DNA of 64,000 bases from contig NZ_JAUDCO010000005.1 of NCBI RefSeq assembly GCF_030373545.1, positions 124,001 through 188,000 on the forward strand, read 5' to 3'. Made by a program: the position numbers and the translations under genes. The DNA comes from Collinsella tanakaei (GTDB lineage: Bacteria; Actinomycetota; Coriobacteriia; Coriobacteriales; Coriobacteriaceae). The notes under the pieces were generated by a model. The model was not told the origin of the DNA and searched no databases. It saw only the letters and a list, made by a program, of their open reading frames with translations. Positions 21,036 to 29,525 of this stretch are shown here, one piece after another (positions within the stretch are counted from its first letter, which is position 1; every line of letters begins with the position of its first letter).

Positions 21036-21548
21036 ATGGTCAAGTCATTTGATGTAGCATATGCTTTCATTATTTGTCATGGCGATCTCGCCTTGACAAA
21101 TCTAAAACTCAACAAGCTGGTTTACTTCGCACAGGTCGAGTCGCTCCGGCAAAGAGGCGTTGAGCTTTTCGACGATACGGTTGAGGCGTGGGAATACGGC
21201 CCTGTCGAGCCTGCGGTCTATCACGAGTTCAAGCGCTTTGGAAAAAGCGTGATTCGCGACTGCGGGCGTGGGGCACAGCTCACTGATGAGGAGATGCAGG
21301 TCGTCGACTATGTTGCCCGGAGCTACGGCACGATGACCGCATTCGATCTCGTCTCCCTGTCCCATCGTGACGGCGGCGCCTGGAGCCGGGTGTTCGATCC
21401 TCATGCCGACCGGATAATTAGCTCGAAGGACATCATCGATTCTGTTGACTTTAAGGGCATCGGCGGGGTATCCGGGACATTCGAGGCCGGAATGAGGGGC
21501 GTGATGCGGGCGATACCGAACGCGCTCAAGATGCTGGAGAACTCGTGA
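21036..21548 (+). CDS. Panacea (DUF4065/SocA-like) antitoxin
   Basis: A 170-residue protein with the Panacea fold signature: LTNLKLNKLVYFAQ (residues about 19-32), EAWEYGPVEPAVYHEFKRFG near 50-70 and a C-terminal helical region. Panacea domains neutralise many unrelated toxins, and SocA was the first member. It overlaps the downstream Doc-like gene by 4 nt (GTGA), the classic antitoxin-first arrangement. The ATG at 21036 follows GGGGAGGGG; TATACT near 20994 may be the -10. Confidence 0.85.
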   Translation: MVKSFDVAYAFIICHGDLALTNLKLNKLVYFAQVESLRQRGVELFDDTVEAWEYGPVEPAVYHEFKRFGKSVIRDCGRGAQLTDEEMQVVDYVARSYGTMTAFDLVSLSHRDGGAWSRVFDPHADRIISSKDIIDSVDFKGIGGVSGTFEAGMRGVMRAIPNALKMLENS

Positions 21549-22072
21549 CAGAGGAAGAGGCGCGGTCGCTCGGTTGCATCACACTTGGCGGTGAAGACAT
21601 CATCGCCGCCATGGCGGAAACCATCTTCGTCACCCATAAGGTGGTTGCCGGGATGAGCAAGTGCTTCGACCCGCCTTCCAACGCTTCTCAGGAGACGGTG
21701 GATGTTGCTATCGGGAGGATTGCGAGTGCCGTCAATGCCTGTTTCGGCGTAATCTTTGGCGTCGGCCCCAGCGAGCGATACGAAGGAGATCTTTTTCTTC
21801 AGGTCACTTCGTTTTGTGAAATGCTGGCGCGGGACCACATATTCCCCGATGGGAACAAGCGCACCGCTTTGGTCGTATCGCTTGCGATCATGAACACGAA
21901 AGGGGTTGTCGTCGAGCTTCCCGACCCGAGAGATCCATCCAAAAACGAAGCGTACCGATGGATTCAGGATGTTGTTTCGGGAAAAAGGGGGAGGAATGAG
22001 ATGGCCGTCGCCCTGAGAGCGATGGCGTCGTTTGGTTCGTACGAGCTTCGTTCCAATGCTCCGGATGAATAG
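21545..22072 (+). CDS. Doc-like Fic-fold toxin
   Basis: A 175-residue Fic/Doc protein. The catalytic loop at residues 98-106 reads HIFPDGNKR, followed by TALV. Lys in place of the second Gly of canonical Fic (HPFxxGNGR) is the Doc form, whose founder phosphorylates EF-Tu; retention of Gly after Asp is Fic-like. No inhibitory (S/T)xxxE(G/N) motif is evident, consistent with control by a separate antitoxin. The GTG start overlaps the antitoxin stop. A terminator follows 5 nt after the stop. Confidence 0.83.
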   Translation: MTEEEARSLGCITLGGEDIIAAMAETIFVTHKVVAGMSKCFDPPSNASQETVDVAIGRIASAVNACFGVIFGVGPSERYEGDLFLQVTSFCEMLARDHIFPDGNKRTALVVSLAIMNTKGVVVELPDPRDPSKNEAYRWIQDVVSGKRGRNEMAVALRAMASFGSYELRSNAPDE

Positions 22073-22076
22073 ATGT

Positions 22077-22112
22077 ACGGCGAGCCCCGGTTTTACCTGG
22101 GCTCGCCGTTTT
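22077..22112 (+). terminator. Intrinsic terminator after the Panacea-Doc operon
   Basis: An 11-bp stem ACGGCGAGCCC/GGGCTCGCCGT with an 11-nt loop, then TTTT. It directly follows the toxin gene. Confidence 0.8.
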
Positions 22113-22117
22113 GGGAT

Positions 22118-22376
<259 letters not shown>

Positions 22377-22500
22377 GCTGTTTCTGGGAATTCATTCGGC
22401 TTAATTCGACAATAGGCAATGAGTGCCTACCGGTATGAAGGGCCTCCATTCCGCGTTCGCTGTTAAGGGCCTGCTTGCAGGGCGATGCCCTTGACGGTAC

Positions 22501-22554
22501 TTCATGCGCAAAGATGTTGCGCATGAAGTAAAAGCGCAATAATAGTGCGCTTTT
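22501..22554. terminator. Two adjacent hairpins, possible terminators
   Basis: TTCATGCGCAA/TTGCGCATGAA (22501-22527) is followed at once by AAAAGCGC/GCGCTTTT (22530-22554). The second has flanking A and T runs and could stop transcription in both directions. Confidence 0.5.
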
Positions 22555-22799
22555 GCGTGAGGTGCATGCGATGCGAATCGAACGATTCAGGCGTTCTCAG
22601 TACAGTGTGTGTGACCGTCCATCGAACGCCCGCCGCCCCGAGGAATGCCCCGGCAAATAGGGACGCCATAGGGGTATATTCAGCACAAGCAGAAGGTTTA
22701 TACCCCTCCTGTGGATATGCTGAAGTGGGCAACGCCCACATCGAACAGTCGTCTCCCCAAAGGCGGCTGTTCTCCTATGCAGGCATTACCCGCCGTATA

Positions 22800-22880
22800 T
22801 TAGCCGATTACGAGAATCAGAATAACGGCGAACGCGAGAAGCGTTGCTGCTGCAAGAAGCAGCGCGGTGAGCCTGGCCAT
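22800..22880 (-). CDS. 26-aa hydrophobic peptide under an SOS-type promoter (TisB-like by analogy)
   Basis: On the minus strand an ATG at 22880, with AGGAGGG six bases upstream, opens a 26-codon frame. It encodes MARLTALLLAAATLLAFAVI then LILVIG and stops at TAA. Residues 5-26 form one uninterrupted transmembrane helix with a single Arg near the N-terminus. Size and layout match type I toxin peptides and other small membrane proteins; no homology can be claimed. A LexA-like box lies about 75 bp upstream (22954-22967). It is below usual gene-finder length limits. Alternative: a regulated small membrane protein that is not toxic. Confidence 0.6.
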   Translation of the reverse strand: MARLTALLLAAATLLAFAVILILVIG

Positions 22881-22953
22881 GAGATCCCTCCTGTTCTCTC
22901 TGTTGGACTCGGAGGGCACCGCCCGCTCGCTAGAGATATCGTAGCATAGTATA

Positions 22954-22967
22954 GGAACATATGTTCG
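22954..22967 (-). promoter_or_regulatory. LexA/SOS box
   Basis: The minus strand reads TCGAACATATGTTCCT across the site, matching the actinobacterial/Gram-positive box CGAAC-N4-GTTCG at 14 of the 16 positions of the mycobacterial form. TATACT (22953-22948) and TATGCT lie immediately downstream, so LexA bound here would cover the core promoter of the 26-aa peptide gene. Confidence 0.7.
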
Positions 22968-23022
22968 ATATAGAATCATCAGAAATGATCCTCTTTCTTG
23001 CGTAGGAAGCTTCGTTCAGGTT

Positions 23023-24069
23023 CTACTGCTTTCGTCTATATCGCGTTGCCCGGGCTGCTCCTAGTTTTTCGATATAGTCTTCTATCTGCAGCTTCAGTAA
23101 AACGCGTTCTACGGTTTTCTGGCTTAATGTCGGGTTTGCGTCCATGATGTCTCGCTTGCTCGCCCCGCCGATCAAGGAGTCAAAGTAGCTCTTGAGGACA
23201 TCTTCGCTCGAGGTGCCGGACAGGAGGGCGGAGGCTCTTTCGTCCAGCGTTTTGTAGCAAGCTTCAATTACTCCGAGCATATAGGTTACAAACGGCGCAT
23301 AGTCGTTCAGTCCGTCCACCCAGCCAGCTGAGCTCGCACGAAGCGCTTCGTAGTACGTTCGTTTCGTTCTCTCAATTTCCGCTTCAATGGACACGTATTT
23401 TCCGACTGTATAGCCGTTGCGATAAAGCAAGAGAAGGGTTATGAGTCGGCTCATTCTGCCGTTTCCATCGTTGAAGGGATGGATGCTCACGAAGTCAAAG
23501 ACGAAAACAAGGCTTATGAGCAGGGGGTCATGCACACCGCTTTCGATTTCGCGGTTATATTCCTCACAGATCCGTTGCATGGCATCGGGCGCCAACGCGG
23601 CTGGCGTCGGTTTGAATCGGGTGACAAGCTCACCGGAAGGCAGCCTTTCCGCAATCGTGTTGTCGGCATCTTTCCACTTGCCAGCAAATGAAGTGTCAAG
23701 ATAACGATAGAGGTCTCGATGAAGCTGGAGTATGACTCCAGGGGTCACGGGTATGTCATCGTGTCGTTCGTGGATCATATCGAGCACAAAGCGATATCCG
23801 GCGATTTCGCGCTCATTGCGGTTTCTGGGCTCAGCATCTTGTTCTACGAGCTCGCGAAGGCGCTTGTCGGAGGTCGAAATGTTCTCGATGCGATTGGACG
23901 CACCCGTACTTTGGATTTTTGCCACTTCGCAGAGCTTGTTGAAGACATCGGGTTTTGTGGCGGTATAAAGCGATTGCCGTCCCTTATGCTCGCGCACGCC
24001 GCCCAACGCGGATACGATTTCCGGTTTCATGAGACCGTTGAGTTTTGTGCGGTAGTCGAGCGGAATCAT
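23023..24069 (-). CDS. Fic family protein, class II (self-inhibited)
   Basis: A 348-residue Fic protein with the canonical HPFNDGNGR loop (His197), hence a likely AMP-transferase. The N-terminal inhibitory motif SNRIEN (residues 58-63) fits (S/T)xxxE(G/N), so activity should be autoinhibited. A C-terminal winged-helix-like segment (SLIGGASKRDIMDANPTLSQ) may bind DNA, as in many Fic-HTH proteins. The ATG at 24069 has GGAG 7 nt upstream. A dyad operator covers the promoter. Its target protein is unknown. Confidence 0.87.
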   Translation of the reverse strand: MIPLDYRTKLNGLMKPEIVSALGGVREHKGRQSLYTATKPDVFNKLCEVAKIQSTGASNRIENISTSDKRLRELVEQDAEPRNRNEREIAGYRFVLDMIHERHDDIPVTPGVILQLHRDLYRYLDTSFAGKWKDADNTIAERLPSGELVTRFKPTPAALAPDAMQRICEEYNREIESGVHDPLLISLVFVFDFVSIHPFNDGNGRMSRLITLLLLYRNGYTVGKYVSIEAEIERTKRTYYEALRASSAGWVDGLNDYAPFVTYMLGVIEACYKTLDERASALLSGTSSEDVLKSYFDSLIGGASKRDIMDANPTLSQKTVERVLLKLQIEDYIEKLGAARATRYRRKQ

Positions 24070-24086
24070 GGACGTCTCCAAGGTAT

Positions 24087-24114
24087 CTTAGTCATTTGCC
24101 GAATAATGACTAAG
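24087..24114. promoter_or_regulatory. Dyad operator before the Fic gene
   Basis: CTTAGTCAT and ATGACTAAG form a perfect 9-bp inverted repeat with a 10-nt spacer, ending 18 bases upstream of the Fic start codon. The centre-to-centre spacing suits a dimeric repressor; the Fic protein's own C-terminal HTH is a candidate. Confidence 0.6.
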
Positions 24115-24516
24115 ATGCTATCAAAGTGACTAGGATACGCAAGTAATTGCGATGGCTGCATGATGGAACAAGCAGTGCGCGCATTCGATAGGACGGTGCC
24201 TTAACGGCTGCTGCAACGAGAAGGTCTCGATGCTTTTCAGGCAGATGTCCTGGCATGGCTTTTCGATCGGTGCATATGCGCTATCATCCCAATACAACGA
24301 AAAACGGCTTGCCGTTTTGCAAAGGGGGGTCTCTCAAAGAGGGAAACCCCTTATTTTTTGATTGTCTGCGCGCCGCCCCCCAATTGCACGGATACTGTCC
24401 CTTTTTGATGCCCTGCGCCCCTAGAAGGTACAATAGTGCTCGCCGGCTGGCGCAGACCAGCCCGCGGGGGCGGCAGGGGGCCGCCCGGGGTGCAAACTGT
24501 GTCCGAAAGGATTCCC
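24115..24516. other. Intergenic region before glmM
   Basis: About 400 bases. A short + strand frame from 24160 (MMEQAVRAFDRTVP) and a following open stretch could be gene debris but carry no recognisable domain. It also contains AAAACGGCTTGCCGTTTT (24300-24317) and a terminator at 24324-24360. The last 60 bases are very GC-rich; the glmM promoter is probably near 24410-24440 (GGTACAATAG). Confidence 0.5.
24324..24360 (+). terminator. Intrinsic terminator upstream of glmM
   Basis: A GGGG-CTC/GAG-CCCC hairpin is followed by TTATTTTTTG. No gene clearly ends just before it, which suggests either a lost gene or an unannotated RNA. Confidence 0.6.
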
Positions 24517-25857
24517 ATGAAATACTTTGGTACCGACGGCTTCCGTGGCGAGGCGAACAAGGGCCTTACCGTCGACCACGCCTTCAAGATCGGCCGCTAC
24601 GTGGGCTGGTACTACGGCGCGCGTCAGGACCGCAAGGCGCGCGTGGTGGTGGGCAAGGACACCCGCCGCTCCAGCTACATGTTCGAGTCCGCGCTCGTGG
24701 CGGGTCTCGTCGCTTCCGGCGCCGATGCCTACATGCTGCACGTCATCCCCACGCCGGGCGTTGCCTACGAGACGGTTGACGGCCGCTTCGACTGCGGCAT
24801 CATGATCTCCGCCTCGCACAACCCGTACACCGACAACGGCATCAAGCTTGTCAACAGCGAGGGCTACAAGATGGACGAGGACGTCCTCGAGCTCATCGAG
24901 GCCTATATCGACGGTGAGGTCGAGGTGCCGCTGGCCACGGGCGACCATATCGGTGCCACGGTGGACTACATGCAGGGCCGCAATCGCTACATCGCCCACC
25001 TGATCGCCAGCGCCAACTTCTCGCTGCAGGGAGTGAAGGTCGGCCTGGACTGCGCTAACGGATCCGCGTCGTCAGTTGCCAAGCCGGTGTTCGATGCGCT
25101 GGGCGCCGACGTCCGCGTTATCAACAATGCGCCCGACGGCTTTAACATCAATGTGGACTGCGGCTCCACCCACCTCGACCGACTGCGCCGCCATGTGGTG
25201 GAGCAGGGCCTGGACGTGGGCTTTGCCTACGACGGCGATGCGGATCGCTGCCTTGCCGTGGACGAGCGCGGCAACGTGGTCGACGGCGACCTGATCCTGT
25301 ACGTGTGCGGCGTGTACCTCAACAAGCACGGCCGTCTGACCGGCGGCACCGTGGTGCCCACCGTCATGAGCAACTACGGCCTGTTCAAGGCCTTCGACGA
25401 GGCGAGCCTGTCCTACGAGACCACCGCGGTGGGCGACAAGAACGTCTACGCCTGCATGCGCGCCAACGGCTACAGCCTGGGCGGCGAGCAGTCCGGCCAC
25501 ATCATCTTCGGCGATATCGAGTGCACCGGCGACGGCATCATGACCTCCCTGCGCATCATGGAGGTGCTGCGCGCCGAGCGCGAGACGCTCTCCCAGCTGT
25601 GCGCTCCGGTGAAGCTGTACCCGCAGCTGCTGACCAACGTGCGCGTGACCGATCGCGACGCCGCCATGGCCGACGAGGCCGTGCTCGCCTCCGTGAAGGA
25701 GGCCGAGGAGTTCCTAGGCGACCGCGGCCGCGTGCTCGTGCGCGCGAGCGGCACCGAGCCGCTGGTTCGCGTGCTTGCCGAGGCTCCGACCGACGAGCTG
25801 TGCCGCGAGGCGAGCGAGTTTACCCTGAAGGCGCTGGAGCCGTTCCGCGTGGAGTAG
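24517..25857 (+). CDS. glmM: Phosphoglucosamine mutase
   Basis: A 446-residue alpha-D-phosphohexomutase starting MKYFGTDGFRGEANKGL. The phosphoserine is Ser100 in ISASHNPY, the metal loop DGDADR is at residues 239-244, the sugar-binding GGEQSGHI follows, and the phosphate loop is RASGTEPLVRV near the C-terminus. These identify GlmM, which makes glucosamine-1-phosphate for UDP-GlcNAc, the precursor of peptidoglycan and of the WecB substrate here. ATG at 24517 with AAAGGA. Confidence 0.95.
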   Translation: MKYFGTDGFRGEANKGLTVDHAFKIGRYVGWYYGARQDRKARVVVGKDTRRSSYMFESALVAGLVASGADAYMLHVIPTPGVAYETVDGRFDCGIMISASHNPYTDNGIKLVNSEGYKMDEDVLELIEAYIDGEVEVPLATGDHIGATVDYMQGRNRYIAHLIASANFSLQGVKVGLDCANGSASSVAKPVFDALGADVRVINNAPDGFNINVDCGSTHLDRLRRHVVEQGLDVGFAYDGDADRCLAVDERGNVVDGDLILYVCGVYLNKHGRLTGGTVVPTVMSNYGLFKAFDEASLSYETTAVGDKNVYACMRANGYSLGGEQSGHIIFGDIECTGDGIMTSLRIMEVLRAERETLSQLCAPVKLYPQLLTNVRVTDRDAAMADEAVLASVKEAEEFLGDRGRVLVRASGTEPLVRVLAEAPTDELCREASEFTLKALEPFRVE

Positions 25858-25900
25858 GGTGGTTGCCCGCCGGCGACCGGCGGTTTTACCTGCGGTGTGT

Positions 25901-25937
25901 GCGCCCCGACCGGTCTGGTGCCGGTCGGGGTGCTTTG
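25901..25937 (+). terminator. Hairpin after glmM
   Basis: GCCCCGACCGG/CCGGTCGGGGT stem with a 7-nt loop; the following T-run is weak (GCTTTG). Confidence 0.5.
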
Positions 25938-26010
25938 CGCTGGAGGCGGGCGCGGGGATGCGCTGCCGTGAAGGCGCGCGTGGGCACGCTGCCGTGAGGG
26001 CCTGATAAGA

Positions 26011-26055
26011 CTGCGCCCCCTGTGCCGTGGATGGCACAGGGGGCGCAGCGCTTTT
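26011..26055. terminator. Bidirectional terminator between glmM and the M32 peptidase gene
   Basis: A 16-bp perfect stem (CTGCGCCCCCTGTGCC with its complement) around a 6-nt loop, followed by CGCTTTT on the + strand. It sits between convergent genes. Confidence 0.75.
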
Positions 26056-26070
26056 GCTGTTGGATGCAGG

Positions 26071-27603
26071 TTACAACGCGTAGAGGGCGCCGAACTTCTT
26101 GGCGAGGTAGCTGCAGTAGTACGTGGCGTCAAACGGCTCACCGCACGCGCCTTCGATCAGCTCGGGCGCATCCTTGGAGCGGCCCCAGCGCCAGATCTTG
26201 TCGCCCAGCCAAGCGCGCACCGGTGCGAGGTCGCCCGAGGCGCATGCCTCGCCGAAGTCGACCCTTTCTGCCACCATGGCACGAAGCAGCTGCGAACCGT
26301 AGGCGCTGCCGAGCGCGTAGGTGGGGAAGTAGCCGAAGTCGCCGCCCGACCAGTGCGTATCCTGCAGGCAGCCGTGCGTGTCATCAGGTACCTCGATGCC
26401 CAGGTACTTGGCCGTGAGGTCGCTCCACATGCCCGGGATGTCGTGCGCGGTCGCCTCGCCGGCGAACAGGGCGCGCTCGATCTCGTAGCGAATCATGACG
26501 TGCAGCGGGTAGGTGAGCTCGTCGGCCTCCGTGCGGATGAGCGAGGGCTGCGCGATGTTGACGGCGCGGTACAGCTCGTCTTCTGAGACGTCGCCGTACA
26601 CGCCGGGCACGCGGCGACGCAGCACCTTGAGCAGCGGACCCATGAACGGACGGCTGCGGCCGACGATGTTTTCGAAGAAGCGCGACTGGCTCTCGTGGAT
26701 GCCCATGGAGGTGCCGCCGGCAAGGCAGGTGTAGGCATACGCCGGGTCGACGCCAAGCTCGTAGATGGCATGGCCCGCCTCGTGGATGATCGAGTACACG
26801 TTGGAGATCAGGTTGTCCTCGTAGATGTGCGTGGCGATGCGCGCGTCACCGGGCGCGAAGCCCTCCGAGAACGGGTGCTCGGTGAAGGCGAGCGTGGTGT
26901 CGGCGCGGTCGATGCCCACGAGGTCGATCAGGTCAAACGACAGCTGCTTCTGCACGTGCTCGGGAACGCGCTCGGCCAGGAAGGGGGCGTCGGGCTGGTA
27001 GCCGCGCTGCACGATGCCGTGGACGAGCGGCACGACGGTCTCGCGGACCTGGTCGCAGAAGGCGTCGAAATCGGCCATGGTGAGGCCGCGCTCGTACTGG
27101 TCGAGCAGTACGTCGTAGGGGTCCTTCGTGCTGTCCAGGCAGGTGGCGCGTCGCTTGCAAGCCTCGACGATGCGATCTACGTAGGGCTCGAAGGACGCCC
27201 AGTCGTTTGCCGCCTTGGCCTTGTGCCACACGGCGTCTGCCTCGCAGGTCAGGCGCGTCCAGGCCTCTTCCTCCTCGGCGGGGATGGCGCTTGCCTCGCG
27301 CTGGTCGCGTGCGAGCACGCGGACCTCGGCGGCGAGCTGTTTGTCGCCGATCTTGCCCTTGGCCGCGGCCTTGTGCAGGTCGTGCACGAGCTCGACGGCG
27401 TCGTCGCTCGTCAGCAGGCGATGGTAGCCGCCCGCGAGCGCCGCCAGGGCCTCGCCGCGCGCTGCGGCGCCGTTCTCGGGCGCGATGGTCGCGCCGTCGA
27501 ACTGGGTGACTTTCATCAGGTAGTCATAGGTGCTCAGCTTGCGCTCGAGCCCGCGCAGCTTTTTGCCGAGCTTCTTGGCGCCGGCGTCCTTCTTCTTGCC
27601 CAC
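26071..27603 (-). CDS. Metallocarboxypeptidase, family M32 (Taq/Pfu-type)
   Basis: A 510-residue cytoplasmic protein with the zinc motif HEAGH in SIIHEAGHAIYELG, the M32-specific GIHESQSRFFENIVGRS and a C-terminal AYGSQL. It removes C-terminal amino acids and probably helps peptide recycling. The GTG start at 27603 (VGKKKDAGAKK) has GGAGGAG 5 nt upstream; the longer in-frame extension is Arg/Pro-rich and unlike the family. It stands alone on the minus strand. Confidence 0.92.
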   Translation of the reverse strand: MGKKKDAGAKKLGKKLRGLERKLSTYDYLMKVTQFDGATIAPENGAAARGEALAALAGGYHRLLTSDDAVELVHDLHKAAAKGKIGDKQLAAEVRVLARDQREASAIPAEEEEAWTRLTCEADAVWHKAKAANDWASFEPYVDRIVEACKRRATCLDSTKDPYDVLLDQYERGLTMADFDAFCDQVRETVVPLVHGIVQRGYQPDAPFLAERVPEHVQKQLSFDLIDLVGIDRADTTLAFTEHPFSEGFAPGDARIATHIYEDNLISNVYSIIHEAGHAIYELGVDPAYAYTCLAGGTSMGIHESQSRFFENIVGRSRPFMGPLLKVLRRRVPGVYGDVSEDELYRAVNIAQPSLIRTEADELTYPLHVMIRYEIERALFAGEATAHDIPGMWSDLTAKYLGIEVPDDTHGCLQDTHWSGGDFGYFPTYALGSAYGSQLLRAMVAERVDFGEACASGDLAPVRAWLGDKIWRWGRSKDAPELIEGACGEPFDATYYCSYLAKKFGALYAL

Positions 27604-27747
27604 GGTCTCCTCCTTGGGGTGAATCGTCTTGCGCCTTCCAGTGTAGCGGGTCGGGCGGATGCGGCGCGGCAAAACCGACAAGATGCGTCGGGTTCTCCGC
27701 GGTAGGCGCGGCGCGGGGTTCGGGTGGAGCGGGGCGGTCGCCGTTGT

Positions 27748-27865
27748 CCCCATCGGCCCGTTGTCCGGCCCATCCTGCCCGGTCCATCTTCACCATCCCC
27801 ATCGGCCCGCCCTGTCCGGTCCATCTTCACCATCCCCATCGGCCGTCCTGTCCGGCCCGCCCTTG
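27748..27865. repeat. 37-bp tandem repeat, about three copies
   Basis: TCCATCTTCACCATCCCCAT begins at 27783 and again at 27820, followed each time by CGGCC...TGTCCGG; a degenerate copy precedes and a partial one follows. The repeats lie in the divergent gap between the M32 gene and the pheS leader and code for nothing recognisable. Confidence 0.8.
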
Positions 27866-27964
27866 CCGTCTGCGCGAGGTTGCTGCCCACCCTCTCCATC
27901 TTGCCAATACCATGGACACCCTTGCTGCAGCATGCATGCGTCAGCCCGGTGTGCTATCCTAGCT

Positions 27965-28259
27965 CGCAACGCGTTGACGGAGAGGGTTGTGTCCGCCGCG
28001 TCCCGGCAAGAGAGGGAAGGTCACCGGCTGTAAGCCTTCCTGCGTGGACAAGGGCACAGCGTTCACTCCCGAGCAGCGACCTGAACGGCGCCGCGTGCAG
28101 CACAAGCTGCCCGCGCTCAGTAGGGAAGCCGTCCGCCCGAGCGACAGAGGGCAAAAGAGGGCATGCCGGGCCTGACATCCGGCAGCCAAACAAGGTGGTA
28201 CCGCGGATTTATCCGTCCTTGGCGCGAGGGACAGCCCCGAGCGCGAAGGACGGTTTTTT
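27965..28259 (+). promoter_or_regulatory. T-box riboswitch (tRNA-Phe responsive) before pheST
   Basis: A roughly 295-nt leader with the T-box core AAACAAGGTGGTACCGCGG at 28188-28206. It is followed by a strong terminator (CCGTCCTT...AAGGACGG, 28212-28253) with a T6 run. The upstream part folds into a long stem I; a TTC at 28072-28074 is a candidate Phe specifier. Uncharged tRNA-Phe should stabilise the antiterminator and allow pheST transcription. Confidence 0.9.
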
Positions 28260-28278
28260 GTTAGAGAAGGGATGATTC

Positions 28279-29355
28279 ATGAGTCTGATCGAAGACCTTG
28301 AGCAGCTTGAAGCCAAGGCCAAGGAGATGATCGAGGGCGCGAGCACGCCTGAGGCGCTCGAGCAGGCGCGCGTGGCGCTGCTCGGCCGCAAGGGAGAGAT
28401 CACCTCGGTGATGCACATGATGGGCAAGGTCGCCCCCGAGGAGCGCCCCGTGCTGGGCAAGCGCGCCAACGAGCTGCGTCGCCTGGCCGAGAGCCTCGTC
28501 GAGCACCGCGGCAGCGCCCTCAAGCGCGCGGCTATGCGCGACCTCATGGCCACCGAGGCCGTGGACGTCACCCTGCCGGGCGCTCGCCCCAAGATCGGCC
28601 ATCAGCACCTCATCAACCAGATCATCGAGGAGATGGAGGACGTCTTCTGCGGCATCGGCTATACGGTCGAGGACGGTCCGCACGTGGAGACGACCTACTA
28701 CAACTTCACCGCGCTGAACGCCCCCATGGATCATCCGAGCCGCAGCGCGCGCGACACGTTCTACGTCGTGGACAACGCGCCGGGCACCTGCGCCCACTCC
28801 GAGGCGCACGCGCACGGCGAGTCCGACGTCCTGCTGCGCACCCAGACCTCCGGCGTGCAGGTGCACATCATGGAGAGCCAGAAGCCGCCCATCTACATGA
28901 TCGCGCCGGGCACGGTGTACCGTCCCGACACCCCCGATGCCTGCCATCTGCCCCAGTTCAATCAGGTCGAGGGCCTCGTGGTCGACGAGGGCATCACCTT
29001 CGGCGACCTCAAGGGCACGCTCGACTACTTCGTCAAGTGCATGTTCGGCTCCGAGCGCAAGACGCGCTACCGTCCGCACTTCTTCCCGTTCACCGAGCCC
29101 TCCTGCGAGGTCGACGTGAGCTGCGGCGTGTGCCACGGCGAGGGCTGCAGCTTCTGCAAGCATTCCGGTTGGATCGAGATTCTGGGCTGCGGCATGGTCG
29201 ACCCCAACGTGCTCGTCAACTGCGGCATCGACCCCGAGCGCTACAGCGGCTTCGCCTTCGGCATCGGCGTCGAGCGCGTGGCGGCCCTGCGCTACGACCT
29301 GCCCGATCTGAGGACGCTGATGACGGGAGACATGCGCTTCCTCAATCAGTTCTAG
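28279..29355 (+). CDS. pheS: Phenylalanyl-tRNA synthetase alpha subunit
   Basis: A 358-residue class II aminoacyl-tRNA synthetase subunit: N-terminal coiled coil (residues about 1-85), then motif 2-type RTQTSGVQVHIM and motif 3 GFAFGIGVERVAALRYDLPD. Between FTEPSCEVDV and GWIEILGCGMVDPNV it carries CGVCHGEGCSFC, a four-cysteine zinc-ribbon-like insert known in PheS of some Gram-positives. It charges tRNA-Phe with PheT. ATG at 28279 after AGAGAAGGGATG. Confidence 0.96.
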   Translation: MSLIEDLEQLEAKAKEMIEGASTPEALEQARVALLGRKGEITSVMHMMGKVAPEERPVLGKRANELRRLAESLVEHRGSALKRAAMRDLMATEAVDVTLPGARPKIGHQHLINQIIEEMEDVFCGIGYTVEDGPHVETTYYNFTALNAPMDHPSRSARDTFYVVDNAPGTCAHSEAHAHGESDVLLRTQTSGVQVHIMESQKPPIYMIAPGTVYRPDTPDACHLPQFNQVEGLVVDEGITFGDLKGTLDYFVKCMFGSERKTRYRPHFFPFTEPSCEVDVSCGVCHGEGCSFCKHSGWIEILGCGMVDPNVLVNCGIDPERYSGFAFGIGVERVAALRYDLPDLRTLMTGDMRFLNQF

Positions 29356-29525
29356 TCCCTGCGGCTTTCCCGGGCACCCGACCTTGAGGTTCAATCGTCG
29401 GGCACCGCACGCTAGGCGTGCGCCCTCCTCTTTCACCCCAATCTCGGGCACCTGGAAAAGCCGGCTCCGTTGCAGATGTAAGAAAACCCCTAGGGTTATT
29501 TCACATATCGAGAGGAGAAGACGCG

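Noticed and set aside
22545-22949. 134-codon + strand frame
   Set aside because: Low-complexity, Arg/Cys-rich translation without domain or ribosome site. It overlaps the better supported minus-strand 26-aa peptide and its SOS box.
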